DNA of 64,000 bases, from contig NC_135240.1 of NCBI RefSeq assembly GCF_947623445.1, positions 7,130,001 through 7,194,000 on the forward strand, read 5' to 3'. Positions 12,001 through 24,100 of this stretch are shown here, piece after piece. Each line of letters starts with the position of its first letter. The first letter of the stretch is position 1. The translations under genes and the position numbers were made by a program. The notes beneath the pieces were generated by a model. The model was not told the origin of the DNA. It saw nothing but the letters and a program-made list of their open reading frames with translations, and did not search any database. The stretch is from Clavelina lepadiformis (lineage: Eukaryota; Chordata; Ascidiacea; Aplousobranchia; Clavelinidae).

Positions 12001-15000
12001 AGGAAATCTGTATTCTGTATGTGCAGTTGTGCAGTATATCAACAATCCTTTCAATCACTTCATTGTCTGGATAAGAGACTGCAAAAGTAAGTGCAAAACA
12101 GCTATGAGAAAACACACACTTCAATTTTCAGATACGTCTCTAAGTAATATGTTTGATATCTGATCGATAACTGCAGCGTTTGCAAACAACGAAATGCTAA
12201 ACAGCTTACAAGTGTCATGGTATATTGGTTATTGGTTTTGATGGATAATTGTTAGCTAAAAATGTTGCCAAAATCTAGGGGTACTTGTCACTAAGAAGTG
12301 TATAAAAAAAATGTTTGACTATGTTATTATTTTACAACTGCAGCAAACAAGTGGTTGTGTAGCGATGATCTTCTCGAACCTGTTTGTAAATGGCAAACCC
12401 GTCCTCCAAAGATCCCACCTAAGGAAATCCATCTGGTCATGTGGGAGAAGCAAGGCTTAGAGTCTCCTCTCACGCCACCTCATGGGGTCAATGACCTGAG
12501 GCGTTCCCATTTGCAGCATATCCGAAATGAAGAAGCCCTATCATCAGGTTAGATCACAGTTTTGCTTATCTCTGCATGTAGTACACTTCACTCTGTTCCA
12601 CTGTCGGTTGTCCAGCACACTACTCGCTATGGTTTACATGAACGTATGACAGTTTGCAGTGAAAATTTAATGATCGTATGTTCCTTCCCAGATGTTTTGA
12701 ATTTTTTGGAACCAAGTGAGGAGTCATGTGAAACCATCGTATTGGATGATGATGCTGAGAAGGGTGATCAACAGAGAGATGAAACTGACAATATAACAGC
12801 TTTGAAAGAGCCAGAATGTTCCTCATCGGAAGCTGAACCCCAAACAACAATACTTGGAAGTGAACAAGCTTCTTCGGTTGTTGATGCAGACAATGATGAT
12901 GCAGATGATCTACCAGACCTATCAGGTCATATTACAGAAAGCAGAACAACTGATACAATTGAACCAGATCATTGTGACCTTAGGTTAGGTGGAAATATCT
13001 CTTCTCAAGTTAATCCTGAAAATATTGAAATGGATCTTAGCATTCGCAGTAAGGCATCCAATTGTCAGGCTGGCGATGTAGATGATGAAGAATTATTGAT
13101 GTCAGGTTCTTCAAATGACTTGAATGGCGAACAGAAGAGTCCAGTATCTCGAGAAAATGACCACCCATTAGAGAAAGAAACCTTTTCAACCTTGAAAGAA
13201 CCATCTAATTTCAACGAAGCTACAATAATAAGCACAATTGCACAAACCTCACCTTCATTCTCATCTTCCAGTACTTCAGACCAAAGTTTAACTCTACAGG
13301 AGTCCGATACAACATCTTCAACACTTATTTCCGAGAGCTTCAGAGACAGAAAACCTTCTGAAAAGCAGGTGAAGCAATGCGATCTGAAAGGCGCAAACAA
13401 CAACCCAGCAGTGACTCCTCAAACACCACTGTCAAAAGATTTGGGAAATTCCCTGCCTTATCGTCGAAAGCTTTTAAGTTCTGACTCGAGTGACTCTGAC
13501 GACTCAATCATGCCAAGCAAATTGCTTTCTCAAGAAATAGATCTGCTATCAAAGAAAAGTTACCGGTACAGATCATCCGCCAAAACAAAATCTCCAAAAA
13601 CATCTCGAGAACAGTGTGGCTGTTCATCCAATTCGAGTGACAGTGAAGTATCTGGGGCGGTGTTGTCAAATGAAATTGAACTTCTATCAAAAAGAAGTGC
13701 CAACTCTGACAATAACTTAACTTCTACGCTTCTACACTCACCCAAATCAACTTCGTCTAGTTTTAGCGAATGTGAAGATGCGAACTTGAGTTTCGGGAAA
13801 TGGTTTTCAAAAGAAATCAAACTTGTGGCCAAGGAATGTGGCAAAATAAATCCAAGTTGCGTCAAGCAGAGCAAGCAAGGTCTCCATCCCAGAGTAATCC
13901 TTGAAGATTGTTTGCGCACCCCGCCGTATGCTAACACGTATAATGAAACCAACAGCATCAATTTGCAATTGTCTCCACAAAAGAATCAGAAGAAGATGTC
14001 TGTGGATCGGACTATAAAGCAACCATTCAAGTCACTTGTTACTCACAAAGAAAAGCTTGGTAGCAAGAAAAATGACCTTCAGGAAACGCCACACCAAGTT
14101 GTTGATGTTATCGACTTAACAGAAGATGAAGTAACTCAGTCTACTGACGAACAACCCATTGTTACAGAAAAGGCCTTGAAACCAAGTTCTGACAAAAAGT
14201 CCTTCGTGCAACGGAAAGGTGCTGATACATCACCGACCAGAAAAGAAGAATCTCAACTTCCAGAGCAATGCACGAAAGAAATGGATTATGATAAGGTGAA
14301 AGAGAGTGATGAGTCCATAGTTAACCCTGCAACCGGAGTTAGAAGGTCGCAGAGAATATCAAAAATTGTGCATAAACGCAATGACGCAAGTGGTGATGAA
14401 ATATGCGAAGCTGCCAAAACATCGAAAGATCCTACTTCTAGGAAAGCTGTTGAACTTGGATCACCCGCTTTGCCACAGTCTGCTAGCCCTGAATTCTCGG
14501 AAAAACTTCCAACCTATGTGATCCTTTCTTTAGACAAAAATGATAAGAATAATCCTGAAAAGACAACTTCTGAAAATGTAGAAACTCGGCCACTTTCCAG
14601 TGATGCAGAAAAAGTATCTGCTGCTGGTCCTGATGCAGACAAGCAGTTTTCGGCTACTGCTGACTCTAGCAGTCTACATAGAAATACTTCGGAAAACCCT
14701 ACTGTACCATCACCTGAGGTCAGTTTTGAACCAGAGTTAACAACAAATAACATCATTAACTCCTTCCCATCATCCGAACCCAACACCCATCGTCAAAAGT
14801 ATTCTACAGTAGTGAAACAAGCACTATATGAGTACAAAACCAAAAGTCGTTTAGGGATATACAGTACCTCTGGATTTGCGGCGCCAGCAACACTGTCTGG
14901 AAAGTTGAATCTATCTAAAGTAATGAACACAGCAAGCACTAGTCCAAGAGCTCCAAGCACCATTACCGGTGGCCAGCTAACCAACCTAACTCCAAATCAG

Positions 15001-15777
15001 CATTCTTCAACAAACAAAACTTCTGACATTCAAACCCTAATGAAGCGAGTTAATTCGGCTGAATTCCGCAAACTCCAAGTGAATAGTGGCCGTAAAAGTA
15101 CAAAACTTTTGAACAGTGGACATCAATTTGAATCGTATAAACCGAAACGAGTGTTCAAACTAGCCGGATACAAGAAGGCAAACTTAAAAAGGATTGGCTC
15201 TGATCTATCACAGAAGCCATATCAGACCAACAGCAGACAGGCCCATGCTGAGCTTACCCAAAGTACAACTACTTCATCACGAGAATCGTCAGAAAAATCC
15301 TCTGATATATCTGATTCTTCAGACTTAATGCAGGATTTTTCCCAACAGAACAAAAAACCTGCCGATATTCAATCGCTAGTAAGCTGTGACATACCGACCC
15401 CTTATTCTGCCTGTAGTGCAAGTTTACCTGGTAATTCCCCTTACACCACCCCAGCCGGAAGTGTTACGGCTGAAAGTGATGCAGGGTCAGGAATTTCCCT
15501 ACATGACCCATTTGTTGAAAGTTTAATGCAGGAACAACCATTTTCATCGTTTTCTCGACCATCCACCCCAGTCACTAGTGCACCAACGCCCACCAGCCTG
15601 GATGACCTCATTGACGAAATGGACTTCACTAGTGTGTCTGAAGCCGACCTAAACTTCCCAGCTTCTGAAGTATCCTCAGTTAGTAGCTTCGTAAGTGAAG
15701 GAGCGCCATCAAACAGTCCTTCTGTGGTCGGTGAAGCAGCTCCGCCGCTAGACCTGTTTTCTCTATTTGATTTGTGA
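9093..15777 (+). CDS. USPL1: USPL1-like SUMO-specific isopeptidase
   Basis: Nine exons: 9093-9191, 9403-9576, 9966-10840, 10960-11129, 11232-11316, 11446-11616, 11923-12086, 12344-12547, 12692-15777. Total 1675 residues, all phases consistent. USPL1 is a cysteine protease of the USP fold that removes SUMO rather than ubiquitin; in vertebrates it is linked to Cajal bodies. Seen here: an N-terminal CX2C...CX4C zinc-like motif (C61, C64, C87, C92), the family's N-terminal hallmark; the catalytic LCWLD box with C348; a CX2C...CX2C finger (FECEEC... PCFKC); GLPHN; NHFIVW with H570; and WLCSDD with D587, matching the Cys-His-Asp triad of human USPL1. The long exon 9 is a Ser-rich disordered tail with a VIDLTEDE SUMO-interacting motif near residue 1117. 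The ATG at 9093 is chosen because TGA lies just upstream in frame; the next in-frame ATG is 9129. Confidence 0.93.
13476..13842 (+). repeat. Three degenerate protein repeats in the USPL1 tail
   Basis: The pattern is a Ser/Asp-rich stretch, then a short helix-like motif. The three versions are SKLLSQEIDLLSKKS (about 13515-13560), GAVLSNEIELLSKRS (about 13657-13701) and GKWFSKEIKLVAKEC (about 13795-13840). Each is preceded by an SDSD/SSDSE/SECED acidic-serine patch. The spacing is about 140 bases. The repeats share a core of (L/F)S-x-EI-x-L-(L/V)-(S/A)-K. Confidence 0.7.
14101..14133 (+). other. SUMO-interacting motif in USPL1
   Basis: The encoded VDVIDLTEDEV is a textbook hydrophobic-core plus acidic SUMO-interacting motif (V/I-x-V/I/L-D-L-T followed by acidic residues). 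A weaker candidate, TIVLDDD, lies at the start of exon 9 (about 12733-12755). Confidence 0.7.
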
Positions 15778-15935
15778 TGTTTGCGTATCATTTTTATTTA
15801 CAAAATTCCTCTTTTTGTTCTCAAAACGTTCCCTTTTTTACCTAAAACTCCCAACTAAATCTATTCGATCAATATCTGTACAATACTTTTCATCAGGCAT
15901 TGCATTAAACAAAATTATTGATAATATAAATATTG

Positions 15936-15941
15936 AATAAA
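15936..15941 (+). promoter_or_regulatory. USPL1 polyadenylation signal
   Basis: AATAAA about 160 bases after the USPL1 stop codon, in AT-rich 3' sequence. Confidence 0.65.
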
Positions 15942-16601
15942 AATTCAAGTAAGAATTTTAAGTACGAAATTCTTTGTTAACAGAAAATTAAACCACTGTC
16001 ACATCAAGTTTACGCTATTTTGTGTTGCTTTTATATTTTTGGTTTACTACTTGAAGGCGAAGACCGAAAAAATGCAAATGCTATACCTTGAAAAGGTGCT
16101 TGTTGACTTTTTAAGTAGAAAATGCTCGGAGGCCACATTCATAATGACTTGAACCACTGACATGAAGCGAGTTGTGCTTTTAAAGGACCTGTGATATTGC
16201 TTTCTCTCGATTTGGCGTTAGTCATATTTAACTAGTAGCAACAAGCAAAAGTTAATGTATTAAGTAGATACAGAATAGGTTTTGCAATTGATTACCAGCG
16301 TTTGTAAAACGTATACGACACCGATGGCAACTAGTAACCTGGGTAATGCGGCGCTTAGTAGGAAGTGAGCACATTTTCTAAGTTAAGGTATGGCGTTAGT
16401 TGGCGCTAAAAATCTCACAACGCCATTTTAATTATTGTGCTGTTTGAATTTTCTTGTCATTGTAGCCGAAAGTCATGTGACCGCAAGATCACTCATGAAT
16501 GTAGTTATGAGGCATCCCATTGATGACACCGTCACAGTCGGTTGTGTGGCACTCTGTACTGTATTGAGCAACTTCATTCTATAAGAATACATGCTCTAGC
16601 A

Positions 16602-16690
16602 CAGGACTTCTCAAACTTGTTGGTTTTTTGACCCCGTTTCAGAAAAGAAATTTCTAAACGACCCCTTGAGGGGTAGCTTACATGTTAATG
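16602..16690 (+). mobile_element. End of a degenerate hAT-type DNA transposon
   Basis: The sequence CAGGACTTCTCAAACTTG followed by GACCCC...ACCCCTTGAGGGG is the typical look of one terminus of hAT elements (CAGNNNTTCTCAAAC...). I could not find the opposite terminus or a target duplication, so the right boundary is only where the resemblance ends. Confidence 0.5.
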
Positions 16691-17559
16691 ATGTTAAAAC
16701 AATAAACGTCCAATTACAAAACTCAAGTGTAATTTTCGTCTCTGGCAAGTGGCAATATCATGCAAACGCACACAATTCAACGGAGTACACGGTGTGTGAG
16801 TGGTGAGGACCAAAGTTAAGTCGCTGATTAGTATGAGTATAAAATAAAAAATTATGCCACCAAAATTTCTATTTTAAAGTGATCGATGAAAAAGTGTGTG
16901 GAAAAATTTTTTGTTTTGTCAATGCGGAATCGTGTTTAATTAGCGATTAATTTAGCAGCATATCGAAGATACTATGCGAATTATTTGTATGAAATTAAAG
17001 AAAGAACCGGCAAGATAAGCCGTATATTTTTGATTTAAGATGTTTGGTCGCCAACTGATGCATATTTTGCCGTTTTTTTCATTTCCAGGTTTGTTTGAAG
17101 TAATTTTGTTACATGCCAAAATTTTAGACGCCACAAAACAAACGAAAATGTTGGGCTAGCTTTACGTTGGTAACTTCGCGTTAAACCGGTCAGGCAAGAT
17201 AGAAAGTAGTTCATTAAAGGTACGAAGGTCTAACCTAGCTCCCGTTAACTCCTGACTTTTATAGCTTTCTTGTCTGGAGGCCTATTAGAGTAGTAGTCTA
17301 GCAAAAAGGTTCACGGACTACACCACCTTGGGAAAAAAAAAATCCTGCTGGTCACTCGGTAGCCTAGGCCTAGTGACGATGCTTAGCTTTCAGGTTTAAA
17401 ACAACCTCTGAGTGGCAGCGGGTAGACAGCTACGGCAGTTATTTTAGTAATCTATGGTGGTAACTGGTATAAGCGTGACAGGTGCTTAAACAAGATCCAT
17501 CAATGTCAATCCAATGTACACACCTAACTTTATTATTTATATTAAATAATAGAAGAGCT

Positions 17560-17690
17560 GGTTGGTTTAACGCTAATTAATTATAAATTAACGAAGTAAT
17601 TGAGGTTTCCGTGCACGCCACCAAGCCAAAATTTGCATCTTTGTACGCATGTTGTTTCGTGAAAAACTGCAATAGGTCAGGTCATATCGG
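17560..17690 (-). repeat. Dispersed repeat family A, copy 4 (reversed)
   Basis: It reads AGAGCTGGTTGGTTTAACGC, then AATTATAAATTAACG, then TTTGTACGCATG, matching the next copy at 17795-17995 block for block. Confidence 0.55.
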
Positions 17691-17794
17691 TCAGGTAATT
17701 TCAGTATCGTTTAGGCTAGCATTTTAGTGGAATATGTGGCACACGTACACACAAAAGGTACCGTCTAGACTGCAGAGTATGGCAAGAGTACACC

Positions 17795-17995
17795 AGAGAT
17801 TTTTTTCTGAAACAGCATTGCACACCAGGGCAAACCAGTGTGAAATTCTAATAAACAAAAAAGGTAAAGCTGGTTGTTTGAACGCCAATTTATAATAAAT
17901 AAACAAAGAATTGACACTTCAGTGCATGTGTCATTACGCTAAAATTTGTGTCCTTGCACGCATGATTTCTTGTCAAATACTGCCGTACCTTCTAG
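17795..17995 (-). repeat. Dispersed repeat family A, copy 5 (reversed, best preserved)
   Basis: On the plus strand: CTGAAACAGCATTGCACACC, AAAGCTGGTTGTTTGAACGC, CAATTTATAATAAATAAAC, then CACGCATGATTTCTTGTCAA. Reversed, these words line up with copies 1-3. The CTGAAACAGCA end is shared with the copy near 40275. Confidence 0.65.
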
Positions 17996-18221
17996 TAGGG
18001 CAGACCAACAATTTCTTCTTGAAAACTGCTACACTTTTTCGTCCGACTTATATACTTGCAGTCTCAGAGTCTTGCCAGGCGATATTTATTCCTTCATTTG
18101 CTTGGTTTTTGACCTTTCTATTTGCATAAATGTACAGTTTTCCTTTGCATATGTAAAAGTCAATTACTACATAGATTAATCGATATTAAATAAGCCATAT
18201 TTATATACTGTATTTGGCAAA

Positions 18222-21151
18222 ATGTCATTATCTCTTAAAGAACTTAGCAACTTGCTCGGCTTCTTACAAGAAGATGAAGTTGTCAATCAACAGTTTGACT
18301 CGTTTACTTCTGCTCTTCAAAAAACTGGATTTACCAAACAGGTTATTTACAAGTTTATTTATTTATATCTCAATTTTTAAGTATATTATAATTTTTACTT
18401 CAACTGTATAATAATGCAAGAGTGGTCTATTAATTAATTATTAATCTTTATATGGAACGTTGAGTTGCAATGAAGCAATGTAAAAACATCAACAAATACA
18501 AAGAGAGTACAAGAGTTAGGCATTGGCATTTTATGTGTTTTGTTGCGTATATGCACTCACAAACGTCCACAGCAATTCAGACGTGTATAAAACTTCTCAA
18601 TATAATTTTCAGGATCATTTCAGAGTTGGCTGCTCTGTCGTTATCTTACTTCAGCATAAAGATTTGCTACCTGGCGCTCATCAGCGCTTAGCCGCAATTT
18701 ATTTGCTTTATGACATGTATCGATCTGAGCCTGTTTCTGCCAACCCATTTGCTGCTGTTTTTGTTCATCTACTGCAGCCTTCACTCGAAGATAAATCCTC
18801 CCCACAACATCTCCTTTATCCTGCTCATTTTGGCAAGATTCCTCCCATCTCACAGCAAGAGAAGGCATTTTTGTCACAGGTATGAACAAGCATTGTGTTC
18901 ACAATAACCCTGGTGTTTCTTGCTTTGTTTTCTGTGTGGACGGTGTTGCCACAAGTTCTCAAATATTATTACAATCACTTAATCTGTGCTATATGTAATG
19001 TATGTAAAATTTATCAGAGTGTCTCGAAAATTATATTTGATCTTGTTTTGTAGCTTATATCATCACCAAATAAAGATTTACTGAAGAAGACACCACATGC
19101 AGTTTTGTCAAACAAAAACGGTGTTACAGACACAATTAACAATCACAGTTATGACGTCAGCGGACTGCAAGTATCATTGGTTGAGAAGCAGTCACAACTG
19201 ACTTCTTTAAATAAAGCTGGCGTATCTTGTGTCATTGCCAGTCCAGATGTACATGACATCGCCACTAATGGTATATATGTAGGTGGCATTGATAACTTAC
19301 AAGTGACCGTTGAACAGATAACCCAGTTGTACTACTATAGAATAGCACACGCTTTAATCTTCATTGTTTAATTATAATGAAGGTGATGAAAAGTCGTCGC
19401 AAAAAGTAATGGAAGCTTTGCTTACTGGAAATCATGCTCCATCAAAACAATACCTTAGGCCTGCTTTTATAAGGCCCACACCTCCTCTCCATCCTTGTCG
19501 TGATGAGTTGGTCTGGATGAACCCAATGGACACAACTCGTCATACCTTTATGTGGGACATGAATATGACACAAAATACTAACACCGGTAAGAAAGTTTTA
19601 TCATAACTGAGCACATTGTTTGATTCTCAAAGGTCTGTGCTAGAAAAATGGCAAAGATATCGTATGCAACAATTGTGGACTCATGATACACAAAACTTAA
19701 GATCAAAACAAATGCTGGATTTTGGTTCCTGAATAACCTTGCTTGCAGCATTACATCATACCTGAAGTCACTAACTAGATGTAGATGATTATGTAGTTTT
19801 GTAATTGTAGAGGTCAAACGACTTATGGCAAAAGCGTTTCGAAGCGCACTGACAGTCCCTCAGCAAAATCAGCTAATTGCAGAGTTGAACAGTGACCAAA
19901 AGTTGGTTCATCATGTTGGACTTACTCCTGCCAAGTAAGTGGTGAAGCGTTTGTCGCCAAAGAGTGTTAACCTAGGCAGAGTGCCAGTTATACTGTAAAT
20001 CGCTATAAGCTTTTAGGAAGAGTTTTACACCTTGTTAAACATTGAGCAGGTTTCAAAATACTACCAATCTGTTTGATTTGGGGGAAAATAATTAATTATT
20101 CGCAATGTGCTACTTGAGTTACTGCGTTGCAAGTGCCGCCTATTTAAAGTAATGGGATTCGAACTATATGTTTATCTTGAAACCAACATTTGTGGGGTCT
20201 ATTTAAACTTACCTATATAAATTACAGATTACCTGAACTTGTTGAAAACAATCCTCTTATTGCAATTGAAGTGTTACTCATGCTCATGCAGTCGAGTCAA
20301 ATTACTGAATACTTCACTGTTTTAGTAAACATGGAAATGTCGTTGCATTCGATGGAGGTGAGAAGCTAAAGCAGTAAGCATGATCGTTAATTTACCTGTA
20401 CTGTTCATTATTAGTGTAACCTTCTCAATTGTTGTTTAATTTTCATTAAATAAATAGTTAAAATAACATTTAAAGATTGCATTCCTTTATTATCCCAAAA
20501 TCTTTTTACAAAACGTTTAAGATTTGAAAGAAATGTCATTACAGGTCGTCAACCGCCTTACAACAGCCGTTGAACTACCCACAGAATTTATTCATCTTTA
20601 TATCTCAAACTGCATATCGACTTGCGAAACTATCAAAGATAAATATATGCAGGTTTGTTAGATTTACCGACACTGAAAACTGTAATGAAACCAATGAGAT
20701 CATGAACATTAAACCTGCGCCAATATAATCTCTCTATATGAAAAGTAGTAATTCAAGTTTGTCAATGAATCTGTCGTTTAAGATAAATTTAAGAGTTTGG
20801 ACAGTAAATAAAATGAAAGAAATTGCCAAAATTCTGTAGTAACATTTTTATGGGATTTTTCCTGCATTGACGATAAGGCTCGGGCCAATCAAGAGATGAC
20901 AGGCTATTTAATTCATCTGCCGTTTGTGTTGCATAACTATAGTCTTTATTGTTTTTGGAAAGAATCGTCTTGTTCGTCTGGTTTGCGTCTTCCTGCAATC
21001 CCTGATTCGCAACCGCATCATTAATGTAAAAGAACTCTTCATCGAGGTCCAAGCTTTCTGTATCGAATTCAGCAGGATCCGGGAAGCAGCCGGACTTTTT
21101 CGTCTCCTCAAACAACTGGACAGCGGAGATGCGGACACGTCCAAGAAATAA
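18222..21151 (+). CDS. CNOT11: CCR4-NOT transcription complex subunit 11
   Basis: Eight exons: 18222-18341, 18613-18879, 19054-19270, 19383-19586, 19811-19934, 20228-20357, 20545-20652, 20963-21151. Total 452 residues, phases consistent. CNOT11 (C2orf29) is a metazoan subunit of the CCR4-NOT deadenylase, binding CNOT10 and the N-terminal part of CNOT1. Recognised blocks include [90 protein letters not shown] and the near-invariant C-terminal helices ([18 protein letters not shown]). It is slightly shorter than the roughly 510-residue human protein, mostly in the N-terminal and middle linkers. The acceptor of exon 4 (ATGAAG at 19377-19382) has a poor pyrimidine tract but is the only one keeping frame and similarity. 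Confidence 0.95.
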
Positions 21152-24100
21152 TTTTTTACCTCCTTTGAAACGCCACATTTTTCATGAAAGATTTGTTTCG
21201 GTAAACTTTGCCGAGGCATTGTGTCATGATTATTTAATACAAGTATTAAAACACGTTGTATTACATCTGCTGCTGCAAGCTTGAATGGACCTAACCAGAT
21301 TCAACCATTTCTTCTGCGGTTAGCCCTCTAGTATTCCAATTTTCGTTGAACTACAGTTACATTGATGCACTTGCCTCTGTAAAGTTTTTGAAATTCCGGC
21401 ATTAAACATTTTATTAGGGCTAAAATGCATTTAATAACTTGACTAATCAAAATAATTGTTATCAAGTCAAAATTCCAACTAGATAGTGACGAAGCCCTCT
21501 TTGCGACCGCAAAATCTTCCAGGGTCAAGTCAGATTGTTTAATTATTTTGTAGCATGGGGCTCTCTAAACATGCGAATGAAAGAAAAAATATTTGCTTAA
21601 ATTATCTTTCATAACCGTTTTAGTAAGCGCCAACCAACGTTGCCATACACTTTGCTCACGTTATGGTAGTTGCGCACTTGCGCTGCTTTTTGTGTTTGAA
21701 GAAAAAAACTTGCGCTGAAGACGTCATAAATGGTGATTGTTTGTCTTTGGACACGATTCTCCGTACTGAATTATGACTATGTGCATACGTCTTCATTCAA
21801 TGCATACAGCAAGTTAAAATTTATCAACACTTTCTGTGCGCGACTGTCTTTGTCCCACTTGTAGATTCTGGCAAACCTTTTTAATCTGTTAAACTTAGTT
21901 ACGTAATTATACGCCTAAAAAATGGCGACTTTCACTCTGTTGCTACAGATTTTGTCAGTGTCCTTGATAAATTACTATGCATGTCTGTATTGATCAACTC
22001 GCTTTACTTTCTCGCCACTTCCGCTGTTTTTTGGGCAAGGAAATGATAAAAAGTGTTTGTTACGCCGGCCCCCATGTAGCAGCAAGAAGCTGTTTTTATT
22101 TCCTGAAAAAGTTCATTATCTTGCACGTTTCGTTTATCGTAACTTGTTGAACCGCAAAACAGCAGCCACTTAAACGTGAAGGTGTACACTACTAATATTC
22201 TTCGGCGATGTTTCTCCACATTAAGTTAGATCTACGTTCAAGTAATGCTGTTCGTTAATTATGTCAAGTCAAGTTATCTCCAGTTATGCACGAGCAACAG
22301 CTCAACAATAACCTATTTGCTACGTATACAACGTGATATCTTTCGTTCGTGATAATTATAAAACCTTTACGAGCTCGAGTTGAAAGTCATCGCCGAATTT
22401 AAGTCGTGCAAAGACTTTCTTAATCCGAAGATAAATATTTCGACACTATACCATACCAGATTACCTTCCTCGCTTGTATCTGTCCCATATAAAAGGATAA
22501 AGAAAGCTGCCACGTATAACCTTAGCCTATATATACAATGTAAAAAAGCTATTAGCGTCAGCACGGCCACCAAACCCATCTTGAAACGACCACGGACATA
22601 CTGCAGAGTGATTAATCCCGTCAAATTTGAAGGCAGATACAAACTGTTCATGGCAGTATGACACGCGTTTGTGCGGAATTAAATCTATGTTTAATGTAAT
22701 CACAAGATGTCGCTAACGCAAGAACATGTGCCAAACCGACTTTGCCTGCACGCGCTGGTGACGGGAAACAGCTGATGGAGTCACGTGACTGCCCAAGTCA
22801 TAGCACGTCATTAGACGTCATTAATCGTAGAAGCAAGCATGCCGTGGTCGCGGCGACTCAACAAGACTTCGGCAGCTTGTTACGCACCACCGCTTGCTTT
22901 TTTTCCTTTCTTTTATTCTCTGCGCGTTTCTCAGCGACTTCTGCGTGAGTGCTGACGGTGCGGGCGTAGACTTGTTGACAATTTTTGGCTCGTGGCGACT
23001 TGGGTAAAAGTTTTGTTCGTCAGCGTCAGCACAATCGAACTCGTCAACCTGTAGTCGTCTCATGCCGAAGAGTCGTTTTAAACACTAACTTTTTACTGAG
23101 GAACTTGTTGACATGTGACTACGCAACCCAAAAACAAATGCCGTCACGTAGAGAATCAGGATATTGCCATTTTAACTAAATAAATGATGCACGTAAATGG
23201 CAATTAAAGCTGATATTATTGATCCAGATTAAGTTTGTTATACAACAGAATGAGTAATTTACTTAATTTGAACTGCAAAAAACTCATTGCAGTTAGTAAT
23301 GCTTTAAGCCAAGTATTCAAATGCTTAAAAACACCTCAAACTTCTGTTCAATTTATGATGAGGGATCTTTTAAGCTTTGTACTGACCAATGAATAGTGTT
23401 TTATAATTTATAGTAAAATCATCTTTTTGTAAGTTTTCAATAAATAAAACATTTCAACCTAATCAGCTTTTTGAAGAAAAATTGGTTTATTTAATGATTA
23501 AATAATTTGATTAATAATAAATAATTAAATAATTAACCATTAAATTTTAATCGTATGTGCTATAAAACTTGGCTATTGTATACCCAAAATGTAGAACACC
23601 GCAGCTGGTAGTATCTTCAATGCAATATATATGTTTGACAAATTGCATTTTTACTCCCTTTCCCACGTGTTATACCGTACCATGGCAAGCTAAGAGTGCC
23701 CGACATGTTTTCTATACGTGTATTCCGTCACCTCTTTGAGCCGCACAGCTCAAGTACAGTTTCCGTATAAATTTTACACAGCCTTTATGTACACTGGGAC
23801 TTTTCAAGACTTTCCAGAACATTTCTTAAAGTTGGTTGAACTCCAAAGTTCCTCTGTAGTTTATTTAGTTCGTAAACAATTCTCGGATGGATTGTAAGTG
23901 CTTGATAACATTAATGTGAGCTTTTGTAAAAATAAGATCTCTGAGTATAACCCCTACGCAAATAGGATGATTAACCATAGAAGAATTTATATACCCAGCC
24001 AATGCTGACTACAGTCAAACTTTCTCTAAAACGGAAACGTCACTTGCAGTAACGAATCCCACGCTTAGATATTAATCTATTACGTAACACTGACGTAGCA

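Larger units (their letters stand above)
15942..18221. other. Spacer between USPL1 and CNOT11
   Basis: It contains one end of a hAT-type element (from 16602) and two reversed copies of repeat family A. The remainder shows no exon I can support. Confidence 0.5.

Noticed and set aside
22367-22661. Overlapping frames of 93-94 codons on both strands
   Set aside because: Two opposite frames over the same bases, neither with a family signature or promoter/splice context.
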